This document shows positions 1 through 11,980 of a stretch of 64,000 nt of DNA, piece after piece. This stretch comes from Paraspadella gotoi. Lineage: Eukaryota; Chaetognatha. The stretch lies in assembly GCA_051294375.1 (NCBI GenBank), contig CM119265.1, positions 14,004,124-14,068,123 of the forward strand, read 5' to 3'. The position numbers and the translations under genes are program-made. The notes beneath the pieces were generated by a model, which worked only from the letters and a program-made list of their open reading frames with translations, ran no database searches and had not been told where the DNA came from. Each line of letters starts with the position of its first letter. The stretch's first letter is position 1.

Positions 1-218
1 TTTTGGAAGTATCTGTATGCATTAAATAATATTATGCTGTTAAAAAAATAATCTTTTTATTCAGTCGTAAGGAGGTCATACTATATATTAAAACCTATTT
101 ACCGGCCAAAAAATAATTTTGACAATAAAATTAACCGACTTTTCCAAACCGCGAAAAAATTTCTTTCCATCATGGTATAATACTGTTTTTGAAAAACGCC
201 TTTCATTAATTCTAAAAC

Positions 219-3200
219 TTAAAAATCCAGATTGATCTCATAAAAGTTTCCACCATTCGCTTCTGTCACTATATCAGCACTATCATGAGTAAAATAAATG
301 ACGGGCACTTGGCCATCCAAACAGTAATACCGAATTTCATCGTTCAAATCTTCCTCCCTCATAACCTCCGGTTGAGATCGATCAAAAAACACAATAAGAG
401 GAACCAAGCCTAACATCCACGAGTTGATCAATGTTTGCTCGATGTCCACCTCAATTTCGGATGTAACCATGATCACGCCCCTTTCTATCGGAGACGTTAG
501 GAAAGTCGTCACCTGATCCTCACGCTGAACCCTGTCGGATTCCTCATGGGGAAAGACGAAGGTGAACCGAGAGTCGGGATTTGTTTGAGACGATCGCTCC
601 GCTTGGTAAAAACTATCTTCTTCGCCGGCATTAGATGCCTGAAAAGCCTCGCGCAACCGTATCACAGACTCCCTGTTTCGCGAGATAACGAGCACACGAT
701 GAAAGTTGAGCCGGTATATTAAGCGTCGCAGGCAGTTCGCTCTTTTCCCCCAGCTGGGTAGCGGCACAGTAAAGTTATGAAAAAGCCGCAAAGTTTTCCA
801 TGGCAAAGGATCGACGCTATAGGGCATTGGCGGAAGAAACGACACTTGTGGTCGAAACATGGTCAAAGCAATGAATTTCGCGACGTCGTCGTCCAGGTCG
901 AGACTGTCAGTGTCGGAGTTGTCAAGAGCCACCAATTGAGCATCGTGGTTGATCTCAGAGACGAACCGCAAAATCGTGGCGAGATTATTTTCAGCAGAAC
1001 CACCATTATTTTCGTCAGAGTAGTTTTCAGCGCAGAGACAACGGATTTCATCCAAAAGAAGGATTCTTATGGATGTAAGGAATCTCGACTCCAAGAAAGG
1101 TATTTCACTAGGCAAGGCAATTATGACCTGCGGCGACGCTTCCTTGTTACTTTTTGTTACGTGGGAGGCTGTGGAAGACGCTGAACGAAACTCCGAAGAA
1201 GTTGTAGAGACGGACATCGTGACGAACGTAGAGTTTGAAGACTCGGTTGCTAAGGAGGTCGCCGAAACATCGGCGGGAAGACGAGAGAAGTTCGTAGTCT
1301 TGGCCGGAGAGGCACCACCGGATGAGGCGGTTGAAGAGGAGCAAGATTCGGAGTTAGACTGGTAGAGAACGGGAGAAGAAACGACTTCGGAAGCAAAGGT
1401 GATCGATATGGGGCAAGATAACGCGTCAAGAACGCCACGATACTGCCTGGCGCGATCTTGGTTGGCTACTAAGACGACACCCTGCAGAGAAGGAAGGGAA
1501 CTTTCGATTGCATGAAGAAATGGTAACATCGGCAGAAAGGACGGAATTTCCGCGTCACTGCAGCAACCGATACCGACTAAATCTTCGCCTGCTAAAAAAT
1601 TAGTCAGGAAGCGTTTCTCGAAGGACGTGAAACCGGCGGGCCGTCTCCAGTGATAAGCAAAAGCGTCGCTCCAGTCAGCTTCAATCCCCAAGTCTTTCAG
1701 ATCCTGGTAGATCTGCTCGCTCTCCTCGCTTCTCATCACGAGCGGACGTGAGGAAGACTTTAACCTCTCTGCGAAGGAGTTGATTTTATCCTCAAACACC
1801 TTATCTAAGCAGTTTTGAGCGAGAATAGGCATAGTTGCCAACCAATGAGTTGCTAGTGACTTGTCAAAAACCTTCAGTTCAACCCAACTGTTAATGAATG
1901 CGGAAACATCTTTCACAATCCGAGAAGGATTCGAAGTATGTAGCTTAAACGTTTCCAAGATGGCGTCCATTGCAGCCTTTTGCGATTGAGTGGAAACGTT
2001 GTCGATGACGTCGGAGCTAAAATTTCCATTAAATTTTTCCTCGGGACACATAAGAAGTTCCCTGTAAATGGCAAACCAGGATGAAGAGAAAGAGTCTCTG
2101 ATAATGCATTTCCGCTGAAGCTCTTTTGGGTTGAAATCAATGTCTTTTGACTTGGATGCTAAAGAGACAATGGCTTTGGTTAAAAGCCGAATGGCAAGGA
2201 GTCGTGATTCGGAGCAACTTGCAGTCAACCCGGCCTCCTCACCAAATCCCTCGCCCAGCACCAGGTTTAATGATGGGATAAGCCATTCACTAAGTTTTTC
2301 GAAATCCTCGTTTTCTTTGTCCTTTACCAGCATCAACTTCACAAACAGGACTTGAAGAAATTTTTTGCGACAAGACTTTTGAACTTCCCATGAGTCCATA
2401 TTGTCGCAGCGGAAAATTGTCAGGTCGCTTGGAGGAGTTACCGTTAAAGAGTCTGCCAGGGCGCACGCTTCCTCGGCGCCAATAAACGCCGTCGTTATAT
2501 CCCTAAGACATGCCTGGCTGTAGGCCATTTTAGCCTTGGACAACGCCATCGGTCGATCAAAGTCAACGAATGGTTGTTGCAACTCGTCCAGAATTCCTGC
2601 GTAAATCTTCTGTTCCCGTAAATACAACTTAATGGCAACATTCTGGTCCTCTATTCTCTTGGGACCAGAGCTTTTTCTCGCGACAAGGTAATCCGCCAAG
2701 CGCCCCACGCAGCACGCCGTCAATGGATGGAACTCGCCTAAAACTTTCTCTGACTCTGAAACAACAGTTTCCAGTCGATTCAGTGCGTCGTCACCTGCCT
2801 CGGAGGTCCGAATGGTTGCAAGCCGTAAATTGGCCTCACGCCACAAAAAGAAAACCGAAGGATCTCGAGCGAGTTCTGACGAAGGCGCGGCGACTCGGAG
2901 CAATGTTTCAGACGCAACAAGAAGCTCCTGGTCGTCGATAGTGGTGTCTCCACTCAATTCTCGGTGGTCCAACAATCGCAAACAGTAAAGGATATGCACG
3001 GAGATCTCAAGGTCCGACGCTGACTCCTCGTAAAGCCGACGCGCCTCTTCAAAATGTTGCTGCGAGTGCGAGTGTCGCTTCGAATGCCACTCGTGCGAAG
3101 CCAGGTGAAGCAGGAGAGAGAGACGGACGTCGGCGGCGAGGTGATCATGGCGGCCCTGAACAGAGGATTTTTCGTTCGAGACGAAGGCGAGAAGATCCCG

Positions 3201-3567
3201 GATGAAACAAGCGTAGACGGGTTTAGGGACGAATGTCTGAAGCACGTGTAGTGTGCCAAGGAGCGGACGCGGAGATAAGCAAACTTGAACGAATTCTGAG
3301 AAAATAATCAAGAGTTTGAAAAAACTCGTACGTTCAATCGATATTAATTATAAACATACCATCGACATGGAGCGTACTAACGCTTTCGTCCAACGTTGGA
3401 ATGACGGTCAAGTTTTCGTTGATTACTTGGCGATTGTCAAATAGCAGAGATAGACCGTCAGAGCAACGGTCTGTTTCGAAATACAGTTTGACAATTCGTT
3501 GAAAAAGTAGTTTCAATACTTCTGTGTGACCTAGTTTGATATTGTCCGATTTAGGACTGTCAAACAT
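219..3567 (-). CDS. TPR-containing protein with degenerate DEAD-box helicase fold
   Basis: Two coding exons, 3360-3567 and 219-3295, are joined across a 64 bp GT-AG intron and give about 1094 residues. The N-terminal half is helical. A TPR-like stretch around residues 240-300 (LGEFHPLTACCVGRLADYL) resembles kinesin-light-chain and SMYD-type TPRs. From about residue 620 the order of elements follows a DEAD-box helicase: AGFTSFE in place of the Q-motif region, GEDLVGIGCCSDAEI where AxTGxGKT should be (about 645-653), ALPSE for the TPGR motif, LLLDEIRC for DEAD (about 815-821), then a helicase-C-like half. The nucleotide-binding lysine, DEAD and SAT residues are all lost, so an ATPase is unlikely and a scaffold or RNA-binding role is inferred. 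A serine-rich insert of about 80 residues splits the first RecA-like half. I do not recognise a specific ortholog. Confidence 0.72.
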
Positions 3568-3990
3568 TATTTGAGTTCACAGGTTAACTAGTACCTAAAA
3601 CCCATGGAAAGACTGTCATGTCGTATAGTAAAATATTTGGCTTAAATAAATAAGATAATAGATCTTCGCGCGATCAAGGCCACGCGTTGTTTTTGCAACA
3701 GCCAAAAAATTACCTTTTTTGTAACTTTTATCAAAAATAGGCACAGTGGAATAGAAATTTATGACAAAAAACCTACAAATTAACAGAAGTTTTTTTTTTC
3801 AGGACAAAAAAGTTACAACGATATTTATTAAGCGATTTATTCATATTTTACTCCATTGAAGGCGAAAATCTAGACTAGAGTAGATAAGAAAGATAGCACA
3901 CTGGTAAATAAGAAAAAAATAACCAAAAGAAAAAGGTGAAAAGAAAAGGTATATTAACATGTACAGGAGGGTAGTCCAGTGGAAAACCCA
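3568..3990. other. Spacer between CHMP3 and the degenerate helicase gene
   Basis: AT-rich spacer of 423 bp. I see no coding potential or RNA gene. It must hold the CHMP3 3' UTR and any promoter of the gene to its left. Short poly-A and poly-T runs are the only visible structure. Confidence 0.6.
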
Positions 3991-4789
3991 TTAACTTCTG
4001 AGTGCATCCAATCTTGCCGCCATTGCTCCTACGTCCTCCTCCTCATCCGGATCGGCCGTGGCGGGAAGGGATAACGCGGGAAGCGTGTCGCCCACAGCGT
4101 CGGGAGCTTCTCCCAACTGACCTGAATTCGACGAAGGTTTAGAAAAACCCGCTCATATTGCAAAAACAATTCTTCAACCTAATTTTAACCTTTGGTCAAT
4201 TCCCACAAAACTTTTTCGACCTCCGAATCAGCGGCTTCTTCGAGCTCTTCATCATCAAGGCCTTCCATGGTATCTTCAAGCATTTCTTCGATGATTCCGG
4301 CTTTCATCATCTTGCGAAAATATGAAAATTTAAGCGAATAAAGAATTAATGGATGATCAACGGATAAATGTAGAAATCAGGGCTGCGCACCTCCTTTGAC
4401 ATTTCCTGCATCGTTGCTTGTATTTCTGGAATTTTAATGAGTCTTTGCATGGACTGCATGACGGCGGTGCTCTTCTCCAATGCGCCGGTCACCTTGACAA
4501 CGGACAACTGGTTCTGCATCTGCATCTGAATGGAATTAATGTGCGCCTTGGAAGCGTACATCTTCTTCACGGCTTTTCGAGAATTGATGACTTCCTTGGC
4601 CAGCACTTTGCAAACGTCCTTGTCACCCTTTTTCGCTGCCTGACGAAGGGACAGAGCGACTTTGGCTTCTTCCCGTTGGATTTGGCGGACTTGCCGCTCG
4701 ATGTGATTCTGTTCTTTGCGAAGTTTGGAATTCCACTCGCGAACTTGTTCTTTTGGATCTCGGCCTGACGATTTGCCAAACAATCCCAT
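3991..4789 (-). CDS. CHMP3: ESCRT-III subunit CHMP3 (VPS24)
   Basis: Three exons (4391-4789, 4190-4310, 3991-4121) encode 216 residues, close to the usual 222. The start MGLFGKSSGRDPKE, the helical core with REEAKVALSLRQAAKKGDKD, KIPEIQATMQEMSKE, and the C-terminal AMAARLDALRS are diagnostic of CHMP3. The basic N-terminal helices polymerise on membranes, and the acidic C-terminus with its final L-x-x-L-R motif (LDALRS) is the MIM1 that recruits VPS4. It acts at endosomes and in cytokinetic abscission. An in-frame upstream ATG adds eight residues, but the family start is MGLFGK. An acceptor-like TTAG lies 5 nt before this ATG. Confidence 0.96.
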
Positions 4790-5631
4790 GTTGTCTAAGT
4801 TTTTCAAACACACCGTTTGTTTGACGTATCTAAACCATAAAAAACTTCAACCAAAACCTTGGTAGACATTAAATGATAGTTCTGAAAATAGTTGACTAGT
4901 AAGCAATTCATTCCCAAAAATTAAACTATAAATATGTTGCTCCAAGTAATAAATTATGTATCTTGAAATACAACGCTAAAAATATATGTACCTCTATGTC
5001 TACTGAGAAGTAACAAATCAATTTAACATGGATAAATAAACAAACGCATATACTGGGTGACCATCACATTTACCCACCGCGAAAAACGGCCTATATTATA
5101 TATTTATATTATGTAATATATGCTAAAAAATATTTTTATTTGAAGCAAACTCATAGAAAGAAATTATTAATTTATTTTCAATTTTTTTGTTATTAATGAA
5201 AAGTATATAAAAATGATTTAAATCCAAATCTAAAATCGATCTACCGTATTCTCCGTATGAGAAAAAAATATTTTTATCTTCAAGCCCTTAGCAGTACGAG
5301 TACGGGGATGGTTGCGGCGATTTCTCCTACCCTCCGTAATAGAATGGCCTAATTAAGCATATATTCTGCTTTTCATTGAGGAAACTACTTTTCTTTTGAC
5401 AAAAAAATGTATTGGATGGAATAAACGACTCTTTGCAATGGACGTAGAAACAATTAATTTTTTACTTTCATTCTTTGCGTCCGAAAAAATGCTTTCGTAC
5501 TATTAGACCAGCATTTTCGTAGAAAATGTACTCTGATTAAAATCTTTAGATTTTCCGAAAGGCTGTCGTTAGCAGCGGGCAAGGGACAACCCACTAGAGT
5601 GAGGACATATCCAAAAGTGTTTTTTCAAACG
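4790..5631. other. AT-rich spacer between MPC2 and CHMP3
   Basis: This 842 bp stretch is rich in A and T, with TATAT runs near 5095-5120. I see no open frame with protein-like composition and no RNA gene. It is the likeliest place for a promoter serving CHMP3. Confidence 0.55.
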
Positions 5632-6053
5632 TTAATTGTTTTTCAATTGGCTACGGTAATTGTAAATTCTACCCAACTGGTAAAGTCCGGTCGCCGCTAC
5701 GAAAATGTTGACGGAAAACAAATTCCAATTTTTGGGGATGATGACCATGGAATATCGGGACCAGATAATTCCGGTAGCGGCGAGCGCTCCGCTGTCGAAA
5801 AAGTCAAATTAAGCGAGCGTCATCATAAAGTCAAATCTGGTAAGAAATGGGTAAACAACCTTTGTGTGAGACTAAGTTTGTCCGCAGGTCTAGCGATGTC
5901 AGCTACCCCGGCAATCACCAAGCACCATTTCATCATTGGCGCCCAGAAAAAGACTGTTTTTGGGCCAGCAGGATGCTCCCAGACTCCCCTCAATTGCATC
6001 GGGACGAATTTGTCCACGGCTCCCACGACGCCTCGATAGAGAGACGACGCCAT
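5632..6053 (-). CDS. MPC2: Mitochondrial pyruvate carrier subunit 2
   Basis: Two exons (5860-6053 and 5632-5791) joined across a 68 bp intron give 117 residues against 127 in human. The block HPAGPKTVFFWAPMMKWCLV, then ADIARPADKLSLTQ, and in exon 2 TGIIWSRYSMVIIPKNWN, are the MPC2 signature. The protein pairs with MPC1 in the mitochondrial inner membrane to import pyruvate, and has two to three membrane helices. The splice completes a serine codon (AG|C), giving LSLTQSGALAATG. An open frame of 146 codons on the other strand across the same bases is a shadow. BOLA2 ends only 90 bp upstream of this start codon. Confidence 0.95.
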
Positions 6054-6143
6054 ATTTCCTTATCAAACACAAGCTACACCGGAGTAAACAAAAGCAACAA
6101 TAAACCCCCAAATCATGGCCGTTTATTGTCAAAAACAAAATTG

Positions 6144-6410
6144 TCATTTTAAAGATGATTTATTTTTATGTTTTTCCCATTGTTCTTTTGTCCAAGTTTT
6201 CATGGTTAGTGCATGGATGCCACCCATTTCTTGTTCCAGCGTCGAATATACGAGGCGATGCCTGTCTTTTAAAGGGACTCCATCGAACTTGTCAGAGACG
6301 ACGATGACGTTCCACTTTGCGCCGCAACCATCAGACAAATCATCCAATTCAAGATGTAGAGGATCGAAAGAAGCCGTCAACTTGGCCTTTAAAGAATCGT
6401 ACAACTCCAT
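6144..6410 (-). CDS. BOLA2: BolA-like protein 2
   Basis: A single exon of 88 codons matches BOLA2: MELYDSLKAKL at the start, then KWNVIVVSDKFDGVPLKDRH, RLVYSTLEQEMGGIHAL, and the terminal TWTKEQWEKHKNK. The invariant histidine in GIHAL and a cysteine in the loop (DGCGAK) are the residues that bind a [2Fe-2S] cluster with a monothiol glutaredoxin. The protein acts in cytosolic iron-sulphur trafficking. A poly-A signal AATAAA lies 17-22 nt past the stop (6122-6127). An acceptor-like TTTTTTATACAG ends 21 nt before the ATG (AG at 6432-6433), so the mature 5' leader may be very short. Confidence 0.94.
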   Translation of the reverse strand: MELYDSLKAKLTASFDPLHLELDDLSDGCGAKWNVIVVSDKFDGVPLKDRHRLVYSTLEQEMGGIHALTMKTWTKEQWEKHKNKSSLK

Positions 6411-6642
6411 GGTATTTTGTAAAAATTAAATCTGTATAAAAAATTTCAAATAAAAAACTAAGTATAAATGATTTGTAAAAAATAAACTACAGAGAAACCG
6501 TGGAAAAACCGTAAAATTAATATAATAAAATTGTAACCATTTAATTAACGAAGTCACTTAACCAACGAAAATGAGACGGAAAGTAACAATCGCTTTATTA
6601 TCGTTTATTGTTCCTAATCTTTGCATATAAACAAAGTTTCAA

Positions 6643-7681
6643 TCATTCAATCGGTTTTACACTAGTTACTTTTAAATTCTTTTTTTCTCGCTCGATTTGA
6701 TTGGCCATTGCCTCCACGTCTTTGGCATAAGTTACTTTCCACAGGTTTTCACCTCCCTCCACCAAAAAAGGGCGAGCCCCACCGTATTTTCGCGCCACTT
6801 CCAGACATTCAGTTCCTAAGTCAAGATCTTCGACAGAACAGGCCTCATAGGCGTTGAGTATCATGGGAAAATAAAAGGCCTAAAATAAAAAATAGCACAT
6901 TTATACAAATGCAATAAACCTAATTTTTTATATTCAATGTTTAGTTTCAATTAATCAAGACCGCCACCTAGCACCTGCGGCATCTCCGAAGCGCAATGAT
7001 CCGCACGGACGAGAGTTTCGGCCAGGAAACCTTCTTTGTCGGGACGCACTACGGTGGAGACGAGGGGTCGAACTGTTCCTGCTGCGCCATAACATCCAGC
7101 GGCATTTACTACCCGTTCCAAAGTTGAATTATCAAGAAATGGGCGGACGGCGTCGTGAATAACAACGATGTCGTTGTATAAGCTTTGAAAGGTCGAAGTT
7201 GATGCTAAAGAGGCACTGCTGGGAGCGTCCGATTCCTCCGCACTTAACGATTCATTATCGATAGATTTTCGTAACGCAGCAATTCCATTACGAATGGAGC
7301 GATGGCGCGTCTCTGCACCGTCGACGAGAATAACTTTTCGATAAACGTACGAGTCAGAGTCAGAGTCAAAACTGTCATCAATTTTGGCATCGATGAATTC
7401 CCGAACTTCGACTCGATAAGATGGAGGAATCACGAGGGCAACGCTGAACGAGGGTTCAGTATATATAAATTTGGTAAATTTCAATTCTCAGTACTCAGAA
7501 AAAAAAATCCCAACCGTTGGATCCAAGAGTGTCGGACAAATGTTTCCAGAGCGTAAGAATAAATTGGCCGTCCATCCACTTCGATAAACTGTTTGGGTTT
7601 AGGGTTTTCTAGCCTAGAACCGCTTCCACCGGCCGGGAGCACGGCGGTGACTCTGAGGCAAGACGATCCAGCTGCAGGCAT
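6643..7681 (-). CDS. CRPPA: D-ribitol-5-phosphate cytidylyltransferase (ISPD), catalytic domain only
   Basis: Three exons (7515-7681, 6975-7443, 6643-6879) give 290 residues. The protein has the IspD fold: nucleotide-binding loop LPAGGSGSRL followed by PKPKQF, then GAETRHRSIRNG, IHDAVRPF, TVRPLVSTVV, and ASEMPQAFYFPMIL spanning an exon junction just as in human CRPPA. The enzyme makes CDP-ribitol, the donor for the ribitol-phosphate of alpha-dystroglycan's matriglycan chain. Vertebrate CRPPA is about 450 residues with a second C-terminal domain. This one stops after LWKVTYAKDVEAMA and a short tail, so that domain is absent. A serine- and acid-rich insert of about 30 residues sits after the IRNG motif. 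Two AATAAA signals lie past the stop. Confidence 0.93.
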
Positions 7682-7831
7682 TGTAAGTTCTATTTAGTAG
7701 TCAACAAGTTTCAGATCATCTTCACTGCGGAGTGTAACTCGAATACAAACCAGAGAAAGCTGAAAAAAATTTTAACAAATAGTGAAAAACAAATATAAAA
7801 AATCCATAACAAAAGAAAAGTAAGCATTTAA

Positions 7832-8753
7832 TTAAAACTTCGTGAGCAATTCACGACACTTTTCCTCCAGGTTGATATAAAATTTCATTTTTTCCAAAAT
7901 CTGTTTTGCATTGTCAATGTTACCACCGGAAAAGGCTCGGTTCAATTCCTTTTCCATGACGGCCACGATCTCGCCGAGTTCCTGGCACATTCGCTCCGTG
8001 TCTTCCGCACTGCTTAAACCCTCCACATTCTCATTAAGTTCCATCATTTCGAGAAGAAAACCTTGGCCCAAATCAGAGCGAGTACCTTCGCTGATGGGAG
8101 CGCCGCGCAGTTGCAGTAGGTAGGCCCCGCGTTTGTATGGATTCGTTAACTGGGCGGCGGCTTCGTTAATGACAGCGCTCTGGTCGGCGGCTCTCTTCAA
8201 TTCATCCGGGGACGAGAGCGCGAATTTATCCGGATGTAATTTTCTAAGAAGATGGCGCTTGTGAAGGGTTAAGGCTTTAACGTCTACATCGTAACTGTGA
8301 AGAATTTGTTGAGAGACAGATTAAACATCCATTTTTCACTTAACATCATATTGAAAATTACGTCGCGGGAGAGTTGACGACATCAAAGTAACTCCTGGAT
8401 CTGTCAGCCGGGAGAACCGAGTCACATTTCGGGCAAAAGAAGACATAACTCGAGGAAGAAGATTCCGCATTGCAATAAGCGCAGCGAACTGGCGCCAGGT
8501 ATGCGGCGGAAGTTGAAGCTCGGCAAAAAGGGGCAGAGGAAACACTCAATGAAGGAGACCGTGCGACGATTACGCCGCAAACACGGGAGTCTCTGTTAGA
8601 TTCGGTCATCCAAATTTCAGAAAAGACTAGTTGACATTGCGAAAAGTTTCTGGTAACTACGTTAGAGAAGTTCAAAAGCCCCCAGCTCGAGGCCCTAGAA
8701 TGGGGTGTGAGCAGGACCAATGAGAGCGGCCGAATCATGGCTGCAAATCTCAT
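7832..8753 (-). CDS. HSCB: Iron-sulphur cluster co-chaperone HSCB, mitochondrial
   Basis: Two exons (8362-8753 and 7832-8294) give 284 residues. An arginine- and serine-rich N-terminus fits a mitochondrial presequence. It is followed by a zinc-binding pair CAYCN and FFCPKCD, typical of animal HSCB, a J domain with the HPD motif in LLRKLHPDKF, and the C-terminal ISCU-binding helices (LLEMMELNENVEG, EKMKFYINLEEKCRELL). HSCB delivers ISCU-bound clusters to HSPA9. I chose the ATG at 8753 because a good acceptor (TTTTTCTACAG) ends 10 nt upstream. Reading further upstream would run through that site. Confidence 0.94.
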
Positions 8754-8999
8754 AGTGTCTAGTCTGTAGAAAAAGAAATAACCAAATTTTAAAATAATTT
8801 CAATCATTTAACATAAATTTGAGAGCCAAAACTCGCTGCTTACCGCTCACTCACTCAGAGTTCAGAACAATTTTATAAAAAAAATAAAGATAAACCTTCT
8901 CTATAATAACGAAATACTTGGAAAAAAAAATTCAATAATGTGTAATAAACTGTTAAGAGTTTTTGAATAAAAAACTACTAACCAACAAACAGCGCAGGC

Positions 9000-11897
9000 T
9001 TAGTTCGATGTTTTGAAAAATTGTTCAAGAAACGCATTGTTCTTTGCTTTGACGTTTGCCCGCATCTCTTTTAACTTCGTAGTGACCTCCTCTTGGCTCA
9101 TCGTATCGAGGGGCAAAAGCTTCCATTCCTTCAAAATTTTCTCGATGATTTCCTCGCCCACCTTTTGATCTAATGCTATCTTTTTAGCGACGTGATCATT
9201 GTCGCTCATGGACGCCGCGCTCACCCCCTGAAAATCTTCTAACTCAGACGCCTTCCGTTTAGCGTCTTCAACAACATGATCTGGAAAATGGGCCAATCGT
9301 GCAACGTGGATGCCGAAACTCTGTTAAGAGGGTAGAAAAGCGTGAAATAAAAAAATATTAACAATAGTTGTCATGTAAAGAGACACTGCAAAAACTTTTT
9401 TTAGATTTTAAATTAAGTTACTAACTTGATCGCAAACTCCGGGTTTCACTGTGTACAACAAGGTAAAAGCGTCTTCGCCCTCGTTATCCTCGGCCTTTAC
9501 CAGTGCTGTCACGTGAAGATTGTTCACGCGTTTTTGTTCGTTCGCCAAAGCTGTCAACTCATGAAAATGGGTTGCGAAGAGGCAGAAACTGTTCAGCTTG
9601 TCCACAATGTGCTCAGATATAGACCAGGCCAAGCCGAACCCGTCGTAAGTCGACGTACCGCGTCCTAATTCATCTATAATGATCAGCGAGTCGGCAGTAG
9701 CGGAGGCCAAAATGGATGCAGACTCAAGCATCTCCGCCATGAAGGTAGAGACGCCTTTGAGTTGCGAGTCTCCGGCACCTACTCGAGTGAGGACGGCGTC
9801 GACAATCGACACCTCCACGTTCTCAGCGCAAGGGACGAAGCACCCCATCTGAGCCATGATGACCAGCATACCGACGGAACGAATATAAGTTGACTTCCCG
9901 CCCATATTGGGACCTGTAATGATGGAGAAAGACGCACCTTCGGCCTTGTCAAAGTCTACATCGTTAGCGATGAAAGCCACGTCGTCTTGAACCTCCAAGC
10001 ATGGATGACGGGCCTGCGGCAGACGAAGCCGTCCACTTCCTCGAGAGAGTATTTTTGGTCGAACATAAGGAACCGGGGCGTTGCTCGTTACTGTGGCGAA
10101 ACTAAGCAACACGTCCAGTTGAGCGACGAGGTCGTTCAGTTGTTGCATCGGTTGAGTGTATCCCGCGGCTAATTCGATTAATTGCGTCTTGATGCCTTCT
10201 TCCTCCTCAGCATAATCTTTTCGATAAGCAAGGTACTGTTCGTTCAGCTCAGCCATACGAGGGTTATTGAACTTGACTCCTGATTTGTTCGTTTCAACCG
10301 AAGTGTAGTTTCGGTTATTTCTTAGTTTTTTTTCTTCTTTTTGGGTTACTCTCAAAAAGTATCCCAACTGTGGGGTAGATTCTAACTTGATTGACTTTCC
10401 AGCCTCTAAATTTAAGTCCCTTGCAGCCTTGTCGAGCTGTTTCGAAATTTGGGACTCCAGGTCGTCCATTTTGTCTCGCAAGTTTTGAAGAGAGTCGGCA
10501 AAAGAGGGTGCGATATAAAGTTCGTGAGGTTTAGAATCGTCTATAGTGGATTCAACCATTTCAACGTATTTCTCAAATTGCGCCGACAACTGGCGCAACG
10601 GCGAGACAAAAACCTCATTAAAAAGAACGATGTGCTTTTCCGGACAGGATCCAAGAGCGTCAATAAAAGCCGGCAGACGTTTAACGGTAAGAAACACAGC
10701 GTAAATATCTTGAAGTGTGCCTTTACCGCGCAGAAGCTTTTTTGAAAGTCTTTGGAGGTCGGGGAAACGTTTGAGATGACCCTCCTGCACAGTCTGCCGC
10801 AGCATGCCGTCAACGAAGGCTTCCACGACATTCAATCTCTCCTCGATCTTATTGAGATCCATAAGAGGCTGTTTGATCCATTGGCCGAGCAATCGCTGTC
10901 CAGGACTCGTGCAGCATTTGTTTAGAAGCCCAAAAAGATTCGTGTTTTTGCAATTGCTCTCGCCAGGGCCAGGAAGCAGATTTAGGGCTTTGATAGCGGA
11001 CGCGCCGATTCGCATATAGTTCTTCAGGTCGAAGCTTTCAATGGAATAGGTATTAAAATGGTTTTCCGACGATACAATTTCGAGGTACTTTAAAAGCGCG
11101 GCAAGGCAACTCATAGCGTGAGTCAGTTCCCATTCTGGTAGAGTGGTCACATTAAGATCACGTCCCTTTTTCTTTTTGAGAATTCTTGTTAAATCTTGAT
11201 TCAGATCTTTTACATTAAACTCCGCTCTCTTTTTCTCCGAAATTAATAAATTCATTCTTTGAAGAACCTGTTTGAAGTTTTCCGAATCGGCTACATCTCC
11301 TCCAGAGGGGAGTATAGCCTCTTTGGGCGAAAGTTGCACTAACAATGTCTCAAGATTGGCAAACATCTCTGAGTCATTGAACTCAGAAACTTTGATGCAT
11401 CTGTGAGTGGTGTCGCAGAAAGCAACTCCAACGACCCTTCGTCCATCTTCATTGGCCACTTTAATGGCAACTGCTCCGGCTCCCGCTGTATCTGTCATCT
11501 CGTGATTAGCATACAGCACATCTTCAAACTGCGTCAAGTTTCCCGGGGAGCCGCGAAATTGAAGCTCCCACTCCTCCTTGGACTTACCGCTCTTGCAGCC
11601 ATAAACTTCAACACGATACTGTTTGACGATGAGTAGATCACGTATCAGATATTGAAAATTTTTGGGACTTAAAGCAACGGAAGGCGTATTTCTGGGGCCC
11701 AACTTCTTGATGACGCCCGCACTCTTGAAAATCTCCTTGGCAGCAAAGAAAGCGTCTTCGTCGTAGGCGGTAAAGTACTCCCCGCGATCAAAGACGCGAA
11801 AAGTCGTCGGACTCTTTTCAGGAAGTTTCTTTAAAAAATCGAAGAGGCCTCTTTGATCCGAAGCTTCGAGTTGAATGTTGGATTCTAACGACGCCAT
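9000..11897 (-). CDS. MSH2: DNA mismatch repair protein MSH2
   Basis: Two exons (9426-11897 and 9000-9320) give 930 residues, against 934 in human. Domains in order: mismatch-recognition-type N-terminus, connector, lever/clamp, then an ABC-type ATPase with Walker A TGPNMGGKSTYIRS (about residue 665) and Walker B/signature DELGRGTSTYDGFGLAW (about 745). The last exon supplies SFGIHVARLAHFPDHVVEDA, the helix-turn-helix region for dimerisation with MSH6 or MSH3. The N-terminal exon is unusually long, about 2.47 kb without an intron, where vertebrates have sixteen exons. WDR6 ends only 83 bp before this start. An acceptor-like TTTTTATAG lies 24 nt upstream of the ATG. Confidence 0.97.
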
Positions 11898-11980
11898 TTT
11901 TTTCTTTTTGAAAAAAATAATCTATAAAAATCAACAACGGTAAAAAAAATATTCAATACTAAAAAAATTAAATTTTAAGT

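Noticed and set aside
5599-6039. Plus-strand open frame of 146 codons with a signal-peptide-like start
   Set aside because: The minus strand of the same bases encodes a complete two-exon MPC2 with strong family similarity, so this frame is a shadow.
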